Assembly (NCBI GenBank): GCA_002440665.1
Contig: DJUX01000044.1
Span: 1-58,525, forward strand
Length of the DNA stretch: 58,525 nt
Origin: Dechloromonas sp. UBA6271
GTDB taxonomy: Bacteria; Pseudomonadota; Gammaproteobacteria; Burkholderiales; Rhodocyclaceae
Direction: 5' to 3'
The stretch's first letter is position 1; each line of letters starts with the position of its first letter. Shown piece by piece: positions 51,075 through 58,525 of the stretch. Position numbers and translations under genes: made by a program. The notes beneath the pieces are model-generated. The model was not told the origin of the DNA, did not search any database, and saw only the letters and a program-made list of their open reading frames with translations.

Positions 51075-53051
51075 ATGGAAAACCCCGTCCCCGCCTGGAC
51101 ACCGTCGCCCGAAACGATCAAGAACGCCAAGGTCACCGCCTTCATCGGCTGGCTAGCCCGCGAGCGCGGCATCCAGCTCGCCGACTACGACGAGTTGTGG
51201 CGTTGGTCGGTCAGCGACATCGACGCCTTCTGGGGCGCCGTCTGGGACTACTTCGCCATCCCGTCGGCGACGCCGCGCGGCAAGGCGCTGGCCGATGCCC
51301 GCATGCCGGGCGCGGTGTGGTTCCCCGGCATCGAACTGAACTACGTCGAGCAGGTCTTCCGCCATGCCAGCGATGAGCGGCCGGCAATCGTCTTCCGCAA
51401 CGAGGCGGGCGAAGAGCGCGACGTATCGTGGGCCGAGCTGCAGCGCCAGGTCGGCGCGCTGGCCGCCACGCTGCGTGCGCAGGGCGTCGGCCGCGGTGAT
51501 CGCGTCGTCGCCTTCATGCCCAACATTCCCGAATCGGTCGTCGCCTTCCTGGCCGTTGCCAGCCTTGGCGCCATCTGGTCGGTGTGCTCGCCGGACATGG
51601 GCCGCGTCGCCGTCCTCGACCGCTTCCGCCAGATCGAACCGAAGGCGATGATCGCCGTCGACGGCTACCATTACAGCGGCAAAGCACACGACCGGCGGGC
51701 GCTGGTCGGCGAGTTGCTGGCCGAACTACCGAGTGTCGGGCACCTCGTCCTGCTGCCGACGCTCGACCCGGCCGCCGGCACCGCCGGCTTCGCCAACGCC
51801 ACGACGTGGGCTGACGCCACCGCCGGCAACACGCCGCTGCAGGTCGAGCACGTACCCTTCGACCATCCGCTGTGGGTGGTCTATTCGTCGGGCACCACCG
51901 GCTTGCCCAAGCCCATCGTCCACTCGCAGGGCGGCGTCGTCATCGAGCACGTCAAGGCGATCAACTTCCACCTCGACCTCGGCCCCGGCGATCGCTATCA
52001 CTGGTATTCGACCACCGGCTGGATGATGTGGAACTTCCAGGTCGGCGGCCTGCTGGCCGGGTGCACCATCTGCCTGTTCGATGGCAACCCCGGCTATCCC
52101 GACCTCAACGCCCTGTGGCGCTTCGTCGGCGACAAGCGTGTCGATTTTTTCGGCGCCGGCGCCGCCTTCTACGCCTCGTGCCAGAAGGCTGCCATCGACC
52201 CGAACAATGGGGTCGACCTTTCCGCGCTGCGCGGCCTCGGCTCCACCGGTTCGCCGCTGTCGCCCGAAAATTACCGCTGGCTGCTCGACAATGTGCGCAG
52301 CGACCTGTGGATCAACCCGATCTCGGGTGGCACCGACCTGGTCAGCGCCTTCATCGGCGGCGTGCCGACGCTGCCGATGTACCCGGGCGAAATGCAGTGC
52401 CGCTGCCTCGGTGCGAAGATCGAAGCCTTCGACGAGGCCGGCCAGCCGCTGACCGACGCGGTCGGCGAACTGGTCTGCTGTGCGCCGATGCCGTCGATGC
52501 CCCTGTATTTCTGGAACGACAAGGACAACCTGCGCTACATCGACAGCTACTTCGACACCTACCCCGGCATCTGGCGCCACGGCGACTGGGTGCGCATCAC
52601 GCCGCGCGGCGGCGCCATCATCTACGGCCGTTCCGACGCGACGATCAACCGCTACGGCATCCGCATGGGCACCAGCGAGTTGTACCGCGCGGTCGAGGAT
52701 TTGCCGGAAGTGCTCGACAGCATGGTCGTCGACCTCGAATACCTGGGCAAGGAATCCTATATGCCGCTGTTCGTGGTTTTGCGCCCCGGCGAAGCGTTGA
52801 CCGCAGCATTGACCGCGATGATCCGCGAACGCATCAAGGTCGCCCTGTCGGCCCGCCACGTGCCGAATGACATCTTCCGGGTGCCGGCCATCCCGCGCAC
52901 GCTGACCGGCAAGAAGCTGGAACTGCCGATCAAGAAGCTGCTGCTCGGCCAGCCGCTCGACAAGATCGTCAACCCGGACACCATGGCCAATCCGGAGAGC
53001 CTCGCCTGGTACGGCGAATACGCTGCCCGACGCCAGCAGCAAAGCGCCTGA
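51075..53051 (+). CDS. acetoacetyl-CoA synthetase (acetoacetate-CoA ligase)
   Basis: 658 residues, usual length. The N-terminal SDIDAFWGAVWDYF cap, AMP-binding core with YSSGTTGLPKPIVHSQGG, GWMMWNFQ, and the C-terminal domain with LTGKKLELPIKK (catalytic Lys) match acetoacetate-CoA ligases rather than acetyl-CoA synthetases. Makes acetoacetyl-CoA from acetoacetate, ATP and CoA. It is the logical partner of BKACE, whose product is acetoacetate; thiolase at 56359 then gives two acetyl-CoA. AAGGAG eight bases upstream of the ATG. Confidence 0.95.
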   Translation: MENPVPAWTPSPETIKNAKVTAFIGWLARERGIQLADYDELWRWSVSDIDAFWGAVWDYFAIPSATPRGKALADARMPGAVWFPGIELNYVEQVFRHASDERPAIVFRNEAGEERDVSWAELQRQVGALAATLRAQGVGRGDRVVAFMPNIPESVVAFLAVASLGAIWSVCSPDMGRVAVLDRFRQIEPKAMIAVDGYHYSGKAHDRRALVGELLAELPSVGHLVLLPTLDPAAGTAGFANATTWADATAGNTPLQVEHVPFDHPLWVVYSSGTTGLPKPIVHSQGGVVIEHVKAINFHLDLGPGDRYHWYSTTGWMMWNFQVGGLLAGCTICLFDGNPGYPDLNALWRFVGDKRVDFFGAGAAFYASCQKAAIDPNNGVDLSALRGLGSTGSPLSPENYRWLLDNVRSDLWINPISGGTDLVSAFIGGVPTLPMYPGEMQCRCLGAKIEAFDEAGQPLTDAVGELVCCAPMPSMPLYFWNDKDNLRYIDSYFDTYPGIWRHGDWVRITPRGGAIIYGRSDATINRYGIRMGTSELYRAVEDLPEVLDSMVVDLEYLGKESYMPLFVVLRPGEALTAALTAMIRERIKVALSARHVPNDIFRVPAIPRTLTGKKLELPIKKLLLGQPLDKIVNPDTMANPESLAWYGEYAARRQQQSA

Positions 53052-53105
53052 CACGGCAACTGGACTGGCAGCCATACAAACCTGGATACAAGGAGACTCG
53101 CTTGA

Positions 53106-53134
53106 CCCACGCCGGAGCCAGACACCGGCGTGGG
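53106..53134. repeat. 10-bp hairpin between ribosome site and ATG of TauD C
   Basis: CCCACGCCGG (53106-53115) pairs perfectly with CCGGCGTGGG (53125-53134) over a 9-base loop. It lies after AAGGAG (53090-53095) and before the ATG at 53150. If translation starts at TTG 53102 it is inside the gene; if at ATG 53150 it is a leader hairpin separating ribosome site and start. Confidence 0.55.
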
Positions 53135-53149
53135 CGCGAAATACACACC

Positions 53150-54013
53150 ATGAAAAACACCACGATTACAGTCAAGCCCCTTACCCGCAGCATCGGCGCC
53201 GAGTTGCATGGCGTCACGATTTCCGAGGCCTCACGCGACGATGCCCTGTTCGCCAAGATCAAAGCCTTGTTGCTCAAGCACAAGGTTCTGTTTCTCGAAA
53301 ATCAGGATTGCACCCGCGCCGAACACGTGGCTTTCGCCCGACGCTTTGGCGATCTGGAAGACCATCCGATCGTCGGCAGCGATCCGGAAAATCCGGGCCT
53401 GGTACAGATTTACAAGGGTCCGGATACGCGCAAGGAGCAGTACGAAAACGCTTACCACTGCGACACCACCTGGCGCGAGTGCCCGCAGATGGGCGCGGTG
53501 CTGCGTTGCACAGAAGCCCCTGAGGTCGGCGGCGACATGATCTGGGTAAATATGGTCGATGCTTACAACAATCTGCCAGACGACATCAAGATGCAGATTG
53601 CCGACCTGCGCGCACGGCACAGCATAGAAGCCAGCTTTGGCGCAGCGATGCCGATCGAAAAATGTCTGGCACTCAAGGAACAGTTCCCCGACGCGGAACA
53701 TCCGGTCGTGCGCACGCACCCGGAGACGGGCGACAAGCTCCTGTTCGTCAATGCCTTCACCACACACTTCACCAACTATCACACCCCGCAGCGGGTGCGT
53801 TACGGCCAGGATGCCAACCCCGGCGCCGGCTTGTTGCTGCACTATCTGATCAGCCAGGCCTACATTCCCGAGTACCAGGTGCGCCGGCCCCTGAATACCA
53901 ACACCGTCGCGATCTGGGACAACCGTTGCACGCAACATTACGCCGTGCAGGACTACTGGCTGGACGTGCGCAGGTTGGAGCGCGCCGGAATTATCGGCGA
54001 TCGTCCCTACTGA
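53150..54013 (+). CDS. TauD/TfdA family Fe(II)/2-oxoglutarate-dependent dioxygenase, copy C
   Basis: 287 residues from ATG 53150, or 303 from TTG 53102, which has the better ribosome site (AAGGAG, six-base spacing). Family homology starts at KPLTRSIGAELHG, so the extra 16 residues are not needed. Iron ligands His103-x-Asp105 (YHCDTTW) and distal His263 (TQHYAVQDY). The C-terminal Arg region differs from copies A and B (YWLDVRRLERAGIIG instead of YPPCHRKM), so substrate or co-substrate binding may differ. Last gene of the long operon. Confidence 0.9.
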   Translation: MKNTTITVKPLTRSIGAELHGVTISEASRDDALFAKIKALLLKHKVLFLENQDCTRAEHVAFARRFGDLEDHPIVGSDPENPGLVQIYKGPDTRKEQYENAYHCDTTWRECPQMGAVLRCTEAPEVGGDMIWVNMVDAYNNLPDDIKMQIADLRARHSIEASFGAAMPIEKCLALKEQFPDAEHPVVRTHPETGDKLLFVNAFTTHFTNYHTPQRVRYGQDANPGAGLLLHYLISQAYIPEYQVRRPLNTNTVAIWDNRCTQHYAVQDYWLDVRRLERAGIIGDRPY

Positions 54014-54020
54014 TTTCACA

Positions 54021-54052
54021 CCAGCCGGTGATCACAAGACCTCACCGGCTGG
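54021..54052 (+). terminator. hairpin at the end of the long operon
   Basis: CCAGCCGGTG (54021-54030) and CACCGGCTGG (54043-54052) form a perfect 10-bp stem with a 12-base loop, seven bases after the TauD C stop. No T-run follows, so termination would need rho or the stem protects the mRNA end. Confidence 0.45.
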
Positions 54053-54129
54053 ACCGCTTGCTGGCAATATCTCTGACGGGGCGCTGAATGTCGCGTGTTA
54101 GCCGGACGAAGATGTTGCATCCGCCAACG

Positions 54130-54400
54130 GCTGTCCGATCAAGTCGGGCTTCTACACTTCAGCTGTCGGTCATGCCGTGCCGCATGGCGTAGCGCAGCAG
54201 GCCAGCGAACTGCCCGGTTCGCGCACTCTCTCGCTCATGCCGACCAGGCCGACGAGCTTGCCGACCAGGCCTTCCAGCGCATAGCCGTCACCCCTGCGAA
54301 GATCGCATTCGCGCACTGAAGTCCCTTGGATGACGTAGATGCCGGCGCTCGACTGCTCGACAATGCCGCGGAAGGGAATCTCCAGCAAAGGGCAAGCCAA
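54130..54400 (-). pseudogene. eroded PAS-domain fragment
   Basis: On the minus strand from about 54400 the frame reads LLEIPFRGIVEQSSAGIYVIQG, a typical PAS-domain opening of signalling proteins (FRxIVEQSxAGIYVIQDG). It continues as YALEGLVGKLVGLVGMSERVRE, which fits the PAS helix region; then in a shifted frame GLLRYAMRHGMTDS before a stop. The central conserved part (F-x-Y-V-N) is missing. Looks like the decayed remnant of a sensor or diguanylate cyclase gene. This is the only coding-like signal in the 523-base gap 54014-54536. Confidence 0.4.
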
Positions 54401-54454
54401 TGTCGACGGGCAGGTGGATGATCCCTGTCATTCTGTGGCGAGAACGTGGGGCCC

Positions 54455-54481
54455 AAAAAAGAGGGGGCCATTCGGCCCCCT
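54455..54481 (-). terminator. rho-independent terminator of the acyl-CoA dehydrogenase operon
   Basis: AGGGGGCC (54462-54469) and GGCCCCCT (54474-54481) make an 8-bp stem over ATTC; on the minus strand it is followed by six T (54455-54460). It lies 55 bases past the acyl-CoA dehydrogenase stop and is a textbook terminator. Confidence 0.8.
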
Positions 54482-54536
54482 TGAAAGACAGAAACGACGG
54501 GCGTGGTACGCCCGGAATCCCTGTTGCAGAGTTTCG

Positions 54537-56333
54537 TTACTGGAACAGTTCGTCACCCATCCCGGCCAGCGCCACATCGCCGGCCATGACTGTGGCCGCC
54601 TTGGCCTGAGCCTGCGGCAACATCTGATCGGCGTAGAAGGCCGCGCTGGCCAGCTTGGCCTTGTAGAACGGCAGGTCGCCCTCGCCCCTCTCCAGATAAC
54701 CGGCTGCGGCCAGCGCCGCCTTGCCCATCAGCCAGCCGCCGCTGACGATGACGGCGAGGTCGAGATAGGGAACTGCTGCGGTCAACACCCCGGAAACGCC
54801 AGTTTTCGCATTGGCCAGCAGCCAGTCGGTGGCTTCGCCCCAGGCCTTGAGTCCGGCATCGAGACGGCGGCCGATGGCCTGCAGTTCGGCGCGGTCCGAC
54901 TCGGCCAAAGCGCGCGCGGTAGCGGCGACTTCGCCGAAGACGACGCGGGCGGTGGCGCCCTGGTCGCGCATCAGCTTGCGGAAGATCAGGTCGTTGGCCT
55001 GGATGCCGGTCGTGCCTTCGTAAATGGTGGTGATGCGCGAGTCGCGCCAGTGCTGGGCGGCGCCGGTCTCCTCGATGAAGCCCATGCCGCCGTAGATCTG
55101 GATGCCGAGCGAGGTGACTTCGATGCCCATCTCGGTGCCGCCGCCCTTGACGATGGGAATCATGAATTCGGCCAGCCAGAGGTCGCGCTTCTTCTGCTCG
55201 GCATCGGTGCCGGCGTGGGCACGGTCGAGCAGGCCGGCTGCGTAATACGTCGTGGCGCGACAGGCCTCGACACGCGACTTCATCGCCATCAGCATGCGGC
55301 GGATGTCCGGATGGTGATCGATGGTGACCAGCGCTTCGCCGGTCACTGCGTCGCGGCCCTGCTTGCGTTCGCGGGCATAGCCCAGCGCCTGCTGGTAGGC
55401 GCGCTCGCCGAGGGCGACGCCCTGCAGGCCGACGCCCATGCGGGCCTCGTTCATCATCACGAACATGTACTCGAGGCCGCGGTTCGGCTCGCCGAGCAGG
55501 TAGCCGACGGCGCCGCCGTTGTCGCCGAAGGCCAGCACGGCAGTCGGGCTGGCGTGGATGCCGAGCTTGTGCTCGATCGATACGCAGTGGGCATCGTTGC
55601 GTTCGCCAAGGGAACCGTCGGCATTGACCAGGAACTTGGGCACCAGGAACAGCGAAATGCCGCGCACGCCGGCAGGCGCATCAGGCAGGCGGGCGAGGAC
55701 CAGGTGGACGATGTTATCCGTCATGTCGTGGTCGCCGTAGGTGATGAATATCTTCTGGCCGAAGACACGGTAGCTGCCGTCGGCCTGTGGCTCGGCGCGC
55801 GAGCGGATCAGCGCCAGGTCGGAGCCGGCCTGTGGCTCGGTCAGGTTCATGGTGCCGGTCCATTCACCGGTGATCATCTTCTCGAGATAAACCGCCTTCA
55901 GTTCGTCACTGGCGCAGGTGAGCATCGCCTGGATGGAGCCGCCGGTCAGCATCGGGCAGAGCGAGAAGGCCATGTTGGCCGAAGCGGTCATTTCCTTGAC
56001 CGCAATGCCGAAGGTTTCGGGCAGCCCCTGGCCGCCGAAGTCGACCGGCATGGCGAGACCGTTCCAGCCGCTGTCGCAGAAGGCCTTGTAGGCATCCTTC
56101 CAACCGTCCGGGGTGGTCACCCCCCCCGCGTCGAGCCGGCAGCCCTGCTGGTCGCCGATCCGGTTCAGCGGAGCGAGGACCCCGCCGGTGAATTTCGCCG
56201 CTTCGTCGAGAATGGCGTCGGCCATGTCGGGCGTCGCCTCCTCGTAGCCCGGCAGTTGGGCAATTTCATTGAGGCCGATAATTTCGTCCATGATGAAACG
56301 CATATCTTTTACGGGCGCACGGTAGCCGCTCAT
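54537..56333 (-). CDS. acyl-CoA dehydrogenase (DmdC/FadE-like long form)
   Basis: 598 residues, the length of the long form with an extra C-terminal domain. FAD/substrate motifs MNLTEPQAGSDLALIRSRA and the catalytic Glu in IYEGTTGIQANDLIFRKL. N-terminal MSGYRAPVKDMRFIMDE is typical of the DmdC/FadE-like group found beside thiolase and FadB-like genes. Oxidises an acyl-CoA to the 2-enoyl-CoA. Possibly acts on the acyl-CoA released by BKACE. A run of eight C/G at about 56119-56126 (coding) is intact. First of the products after thiolase in transcription order; spacing 25 bases. Confidence 0.95.
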   Translation of the reverse strand: MSGYRAPVKDMRFIMDEIIGLNEIAQLPGYEEATPDMADAILDEAAKFTGGVLAPLNRIGDQQGCRLDAGGVTTPDGWKDAYKAFCDSGWNGLAMPVDFGGQGLPETFGIAVKEMTASANMAFSLCPMLTGGSIQAMLTCASDELKAVYLEKMITGEWTGTMNLTEPQAGSDLALIRSRAEPQADGSYRVFGQKIFITYGDHDMTDNIVHLVLARLPDAPAGVRGISLFLVPKFLVNADGSLGERNDAHCVSIEHKLGIHASPTAVLAFGDNGGAVGYLLGEPNRGLEYMFVMMNEARMGVGLQGVALGERAYQQALGYARERKQGRDAVTGEALVTIDHHPDIRRMLMAMKSRVEACRATTYYAAGLLDRAHAGTDAEQKKRDLWLAEFMIPIVKGGGTEMGIEVTSLGIQIYGGMGFIEETGAAQHWRDSRITTIYEGTTGIQANDLIFRKLMRDQGATARVVFGEVAATARALAESDRAELQAIGRRLDAGLKAWGEATDWLLANAKTGVSGVLTAAVPYLDLAVIVSGGWLMGKAALAAAGYLERGEGDLPFYKAKLASAAFYADQMLPQAQAKAATVMAGDVALAGMGDELFQ

Positions 56334-56358
56334 TTACTGTCTCCTTTTCAGTTATTTC

Positions 56359-57555
56359 TTAAATTCGTTCAATGATGCCGGCGGCGCCCATGCCGGTACC
56401 GATGCACATGCTGATCATTCCGTACCTGCCCCCGGTGCGCTGCATTCCACGCACGATGGTCGCCGTGCGGATCGCACCGGTTGCCCCCAACGGGTGGCCG
56501 AGGGCGATGGCGCCGCCGAGCGGGTTGATCTTCTCCGGGTTCAGCCCGAGCTCACGGGTCACCGCCAGCGCCTGCGCGGCGAAGGCTTCGTTGAGTTCGA
56601 TCCAGTCGAGATCGTCCTGGCTGATGCCGACCTGCGCCAGCACCTTGGGAATCGCCGCGATCGGCCCGATGCCCATGATCTCCGGCGCCACGCCGCCCAC
56701 CGCGTAGCCGGCGAAGCGGGCCAGCGGGGTCAGGTTGTATTCCTTGAGCACCTTTTCGGAAACCAGCATGACGGCAGCGGCGCCGTCGGACATCTGCGAG
56801 GCGTTGCCGGCGGTGACCGACCCCTTGGTGCGGAAGACCGGGCGCAGCTTGGCGAGTTTCTCGACCGAAATATCCGCACGCGGGCCTTCGTCGTTCTCGA
56901 CAATGCGCCGGCGCTGGCGAATCTCGCCGGTCGCCAAGTCGGGCAGATGGTCGCAGACGGCGTAGGGCGAGGTCTCGGCGTTGAAATGGCCGGCTGAAAT
57001 TGCCGCGCAGGCCTTGCGGTGCGACGCTTCGGCGAAGGCATCCTGCTCGTCGCGGGAAATGTTCCAGCGGCTGGCTACCTCCTCGGCGGTCAGGCCCATG
57101 CCATAGGCGATGCCGAGGTTTTCGTCGGTGAAGATGGCCGGGTTCATCGACATCTTGTTGCCCATGATCTGCGGCATCACGCTCATCGACTCGGTGCCGG
57201 CGGCGATCATCACGTCGGCCAGGCCGAGGCGGATCTGGGCGGCGGCATCGGCCACCGCCTGCAAGCCTGACGAGCAGAAGCGGTTGATGGTGTAGCCCGG
57301 CACCGTATTCGGCAGGCCGGCCAGCAGCACGCCGATACGGGCGATGTTCATGCCCTGCTCGGCCTCGGGAATCGCGCAGCCGACGATGACATCGCCGATA
57401 CGCGCTGGATCGACGGCCGGCACCTGGGCGACCACGGCACGAAGCGCATGTGCCAGCATGTCGTCCGGGCGCACGTGGCGGAACAGGCCGTTGCGCTTGG
57501 CCACCGGCGTACGGGTGGCGGCGACGATGTAGGCGTCTTGAATCTGTTTGCTCAT
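56359..57555 (-). CDS. acetyl-CoA acyltransferase (thiolase)
   Basis: 398 residues. Acyl-carrying Cys94 in NRFCSSGLQA, the GHPLGATGAIR His, and the second Cys in MCIGTGMGAAGI near the end. Splits 3-ketoacyl-CoA with CoA, including acetoacetyl-CoA from the synthetase at 51075. In an operon with a FadB-like gene upstream and acyl-CoA dehydrogenase downstream, i.e. a full beta-oxidation set. Confidence 0.95.
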   Translation of the reverse strand: MSKQIQDAYIVAATRTPVAKRNGLFRHVRPDDMLAHALRAVVAQVPAVDPARIGDVIVGCAIPEAEQGMNIARIGVLLAGLPNTVPGYTINRFCSSGLQAVADAAAQIRLGLADVMIAAGTESMSVMPQIMGNKMSMNPAIFTDENLGIAYGMGLTAEEVASRWNISRDEQDAFAEASHRKACAAISAGHFNAETSPYAVCDHLPDLATGEIRQRRRIVENDEGPRADISVEKLAKLRPVFRTKGSVTAGNASQMSDGAAAVMLVSEKVLKEYNLTPLARFAGYAVGGVAPEIMGIGPIAAIPKVLAQVGISQDDLDWIELNEAFAAQALAVTRELGLNPEKINPLGGAIALGHPLGATGAIRTATIVRGMQRTGGRYGMISMCIGTGMGAAGIIERI

Positions 57556-57577
57556 TTAATTTGTCTCCTGAACCCGA

Positions 57578-58525
57578 TTAATTGCGCAGCGGCTTGCCGG
57601 TTTCCAGCATGTGCTTGATCCGGGCCTGGGTTTCCGGGTTCTTCAGCAGTTCGACGAACAGGCGGCGTTCGACGGTCAGTAGCCATTTCTCATCAACTTG
57701 GCTACCGCCTTCAATCTCGCCACCGCACAGGGCGATTGCCGCTGCACGGGCGACCTGGTAGTCGTAAGCGGAGATCATCCCGCCGTCGCGCATATTGACC
57801 AGCGTCATCTCCAGCGTCGCGATCCCGGCCCGGCCGGCTACCGGAATGCCGCGCGCCGGCTGCTTCGGCGCATAGCCGGCATCGGCCATGGCGCGGGCTT
57901 CCTTGATCGCGACATGGAGCAGTTCGTTGGCGTTGAACAGGATGGTGTCGGAGGCCTTGGCGAAGCCCATCTCGATCGCTTCATGCGCGCTCTTCGAAAC
58001 CTTGGCGGTGGCGATGTTCATGAACACCGGCTGCAGGAAGTTGAACACTTCGCCCGGCGTCGCCGATTGCGCGGCCCAATCGGCAGCGCGCACGGCGAAT
58101 TCCTTGCAACCGCCGCCGGCCGGGATCAGGCCGACCCCGGCTTCGACCAGCCCGACGTAGCTTTCGAGCGCCATGACGCGCTTGCCGGCGTGCATGACGA
58201 ATTCACAACCGCCGCCGAGAGCCATACCCTGCACCGCAGCGACGGTCGGCACCTGCGCGTACTTCAGGGTTTGCGAGGCACGCTGGAATTTCTCGACGGT
58301 CTGTTCCAGCATGTCGAACCGGCCGGCAGTAATGGCTTCGGATACCTGTTGCAGATTGGCGCCAACGGCGAACGGGGCCTCATGCCAGAGCACGACGCCA
58401 TCCAGCGTCTGCTCGGCCTGGCGCACGGCGGCGATGACGCCGTCGAGTACTTCGTTGCCGATGGTGTGCATCTTCGACTTGATGGAAATGATGCCAATTC
58501 CGGCGTCGACCGCAGCCAGTTTCCA
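57578..58525 (-). CDS. 3-hydroxyacyl-CoA dehydrogenase/enoyl-CoA hydratase (FadB-like), C-terminal part
   Basis: The frame is open to the window end; 315 residues are seen. It begins WKLAAVDAGIGIISIKSKMHTIGNEV and has the crotonase oxyanion motif VPTVAAVQGMALGGGCEFVMHAGKRVMA and the GLVEAGVGLIPAGGG loop, ending PETQARIKHMLETGKPLRN. In this FadN/YusL-like type the dehydrogenase comes first and the hydratase domain last, so the missing 5' part (outside the window) should hold the NAD-binding domain. The ATG at 58471 is internal. Stop is 22 bases from the thiolase start. Confidence 0.9.
   Translation of the reverse strand, partial: WKLAAVDAGIGIISIKSKMHTIGNEVLDGVIAAVRQAEQTLDGVVLWHEAPFAVGANLQQVSEAITAGRFDMLEQTVEKFQRASQTLKYAQVPTVAAVQGMALGGGCEFVMHAGKRVMALESYVGLVEAGVGLIPAGGGCKEFAVRAADWAAQSATPGEVFNFLQPVFMNIATAKVSKSAHEAIEMGFAKASDTILFNANELLHVAIKEARAMADAGYAPKQPARGIPVAGRAGIATLEMTLVNMRDGGMISAYDYQVARAAAIALCGGEIEGGSQVDEKWLLTVERRLFVELLKNPETQARIKHMLETGKPLRN

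Noticed and set aside
56119..56126. Run of eight C resembling the regulator C-run/G-run elements
   Set aside because: Lies inside the acyl-CoA dehydrogenase coding sequence, has no matching G run, and encodes conserved Gly residues; not an operator.

Overview
The window looks like the chromosome of a betaproteobacterium, most likely of the Rhodocyclales (Dechloromonas/Azonexus-like). This is inferred from gene content and order: guaB-guaA, rnfH-ratA beside smpB, and a caa3-type cytochrome oxidase operon with its full assembly set. G+C is high throughout. No rRNA or tRNA genes, CRISPR arrays or insertion sequences were seen.

Positions 1-2190 are the end of an integrated element. It holds a cut-off cargo gene, a small membrane protein and a P4-type tyrosine integrase next to the 3' end of guaA, the probable attachment site. 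Five copies of the heptamer TACCGTC between integrase and guaA look like integrase arm sites. Positions 2192-17563 are housekeeping: guaA, a 40-residue membrane protein, guaB, a DUF4124 protein, rnfH, ratA, smpB, a frameshifted UPF0126 membrane gene, a SCO1-like protein, coxB(with fused cytochrome c)-coxA-small protein-ctaG-coxC-DUF2909-SURF1-hypothetical-ctaB-ctaA, and a YeiH-type membrane protein.

Positions 17595-58525 are an accessory catabolic region built from short operons, most facing their own regulator. It contains (i) an envelope/export cassette (RND protein, YCF48-like protein, DUF1329, DUF1302), with the RND gene interrupted by an in-frame amber codon; (ii) a beta-keto acid cleavage enzyme (BKACE, DUF849)-carboxymuconolactone decarboxylase-like-SDR operon facing an AraC regulator; (iii) a large MalT/LuxR-type regulator facing Rieske ferredoxin, Usp-hemerythrin and an MFS-RBBP9-Bcr/CflA block; (iv) an NAD(P)H:quinone oxidoreductase facing a GlxA-like regulator; (v) TauD dioxygenase-epoxide hydrolase-3-His cupin-epoxide hydrolase facing a second AraC; (vi) quinone oxidoreductase-TauD-BKACE-MFS-RBBP9-Bcr/CflA-DsbA-acetoacetyl-CoA synthetase-TauD facing a third AraC; (vii) acyl-CoA dehydrogenase-thiolase-FadB-like genes on the other strand.

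Taken together, the accessory genes read as one pathway. Oxygenases and Asp-nucleophile hydrolases would open a (probably hydrophobic, ketonic) substrate to a beta-keto acid. BKACE would exchange it with acetyl-CoA to give acetoacetate and an acyl-CoA. Acetoacetyl-CoA synthetase, thiolase and beta-oxidation enzymes would finish to acetyl-CoA. The substrate cannot be read from sequence. The MFS-RBBP9-Bcr/CflA block and BKACE each occur twice and TauD three times, so the region grew by duplication. All three AraC/target intergenic regions contain direct repeats exactly 21 bp apart, and the MalT-type regulator promoter shares a C-run/G-run inverted repeat with the promoter of the envelope cassette. 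These are concrete, testable operator predictions.
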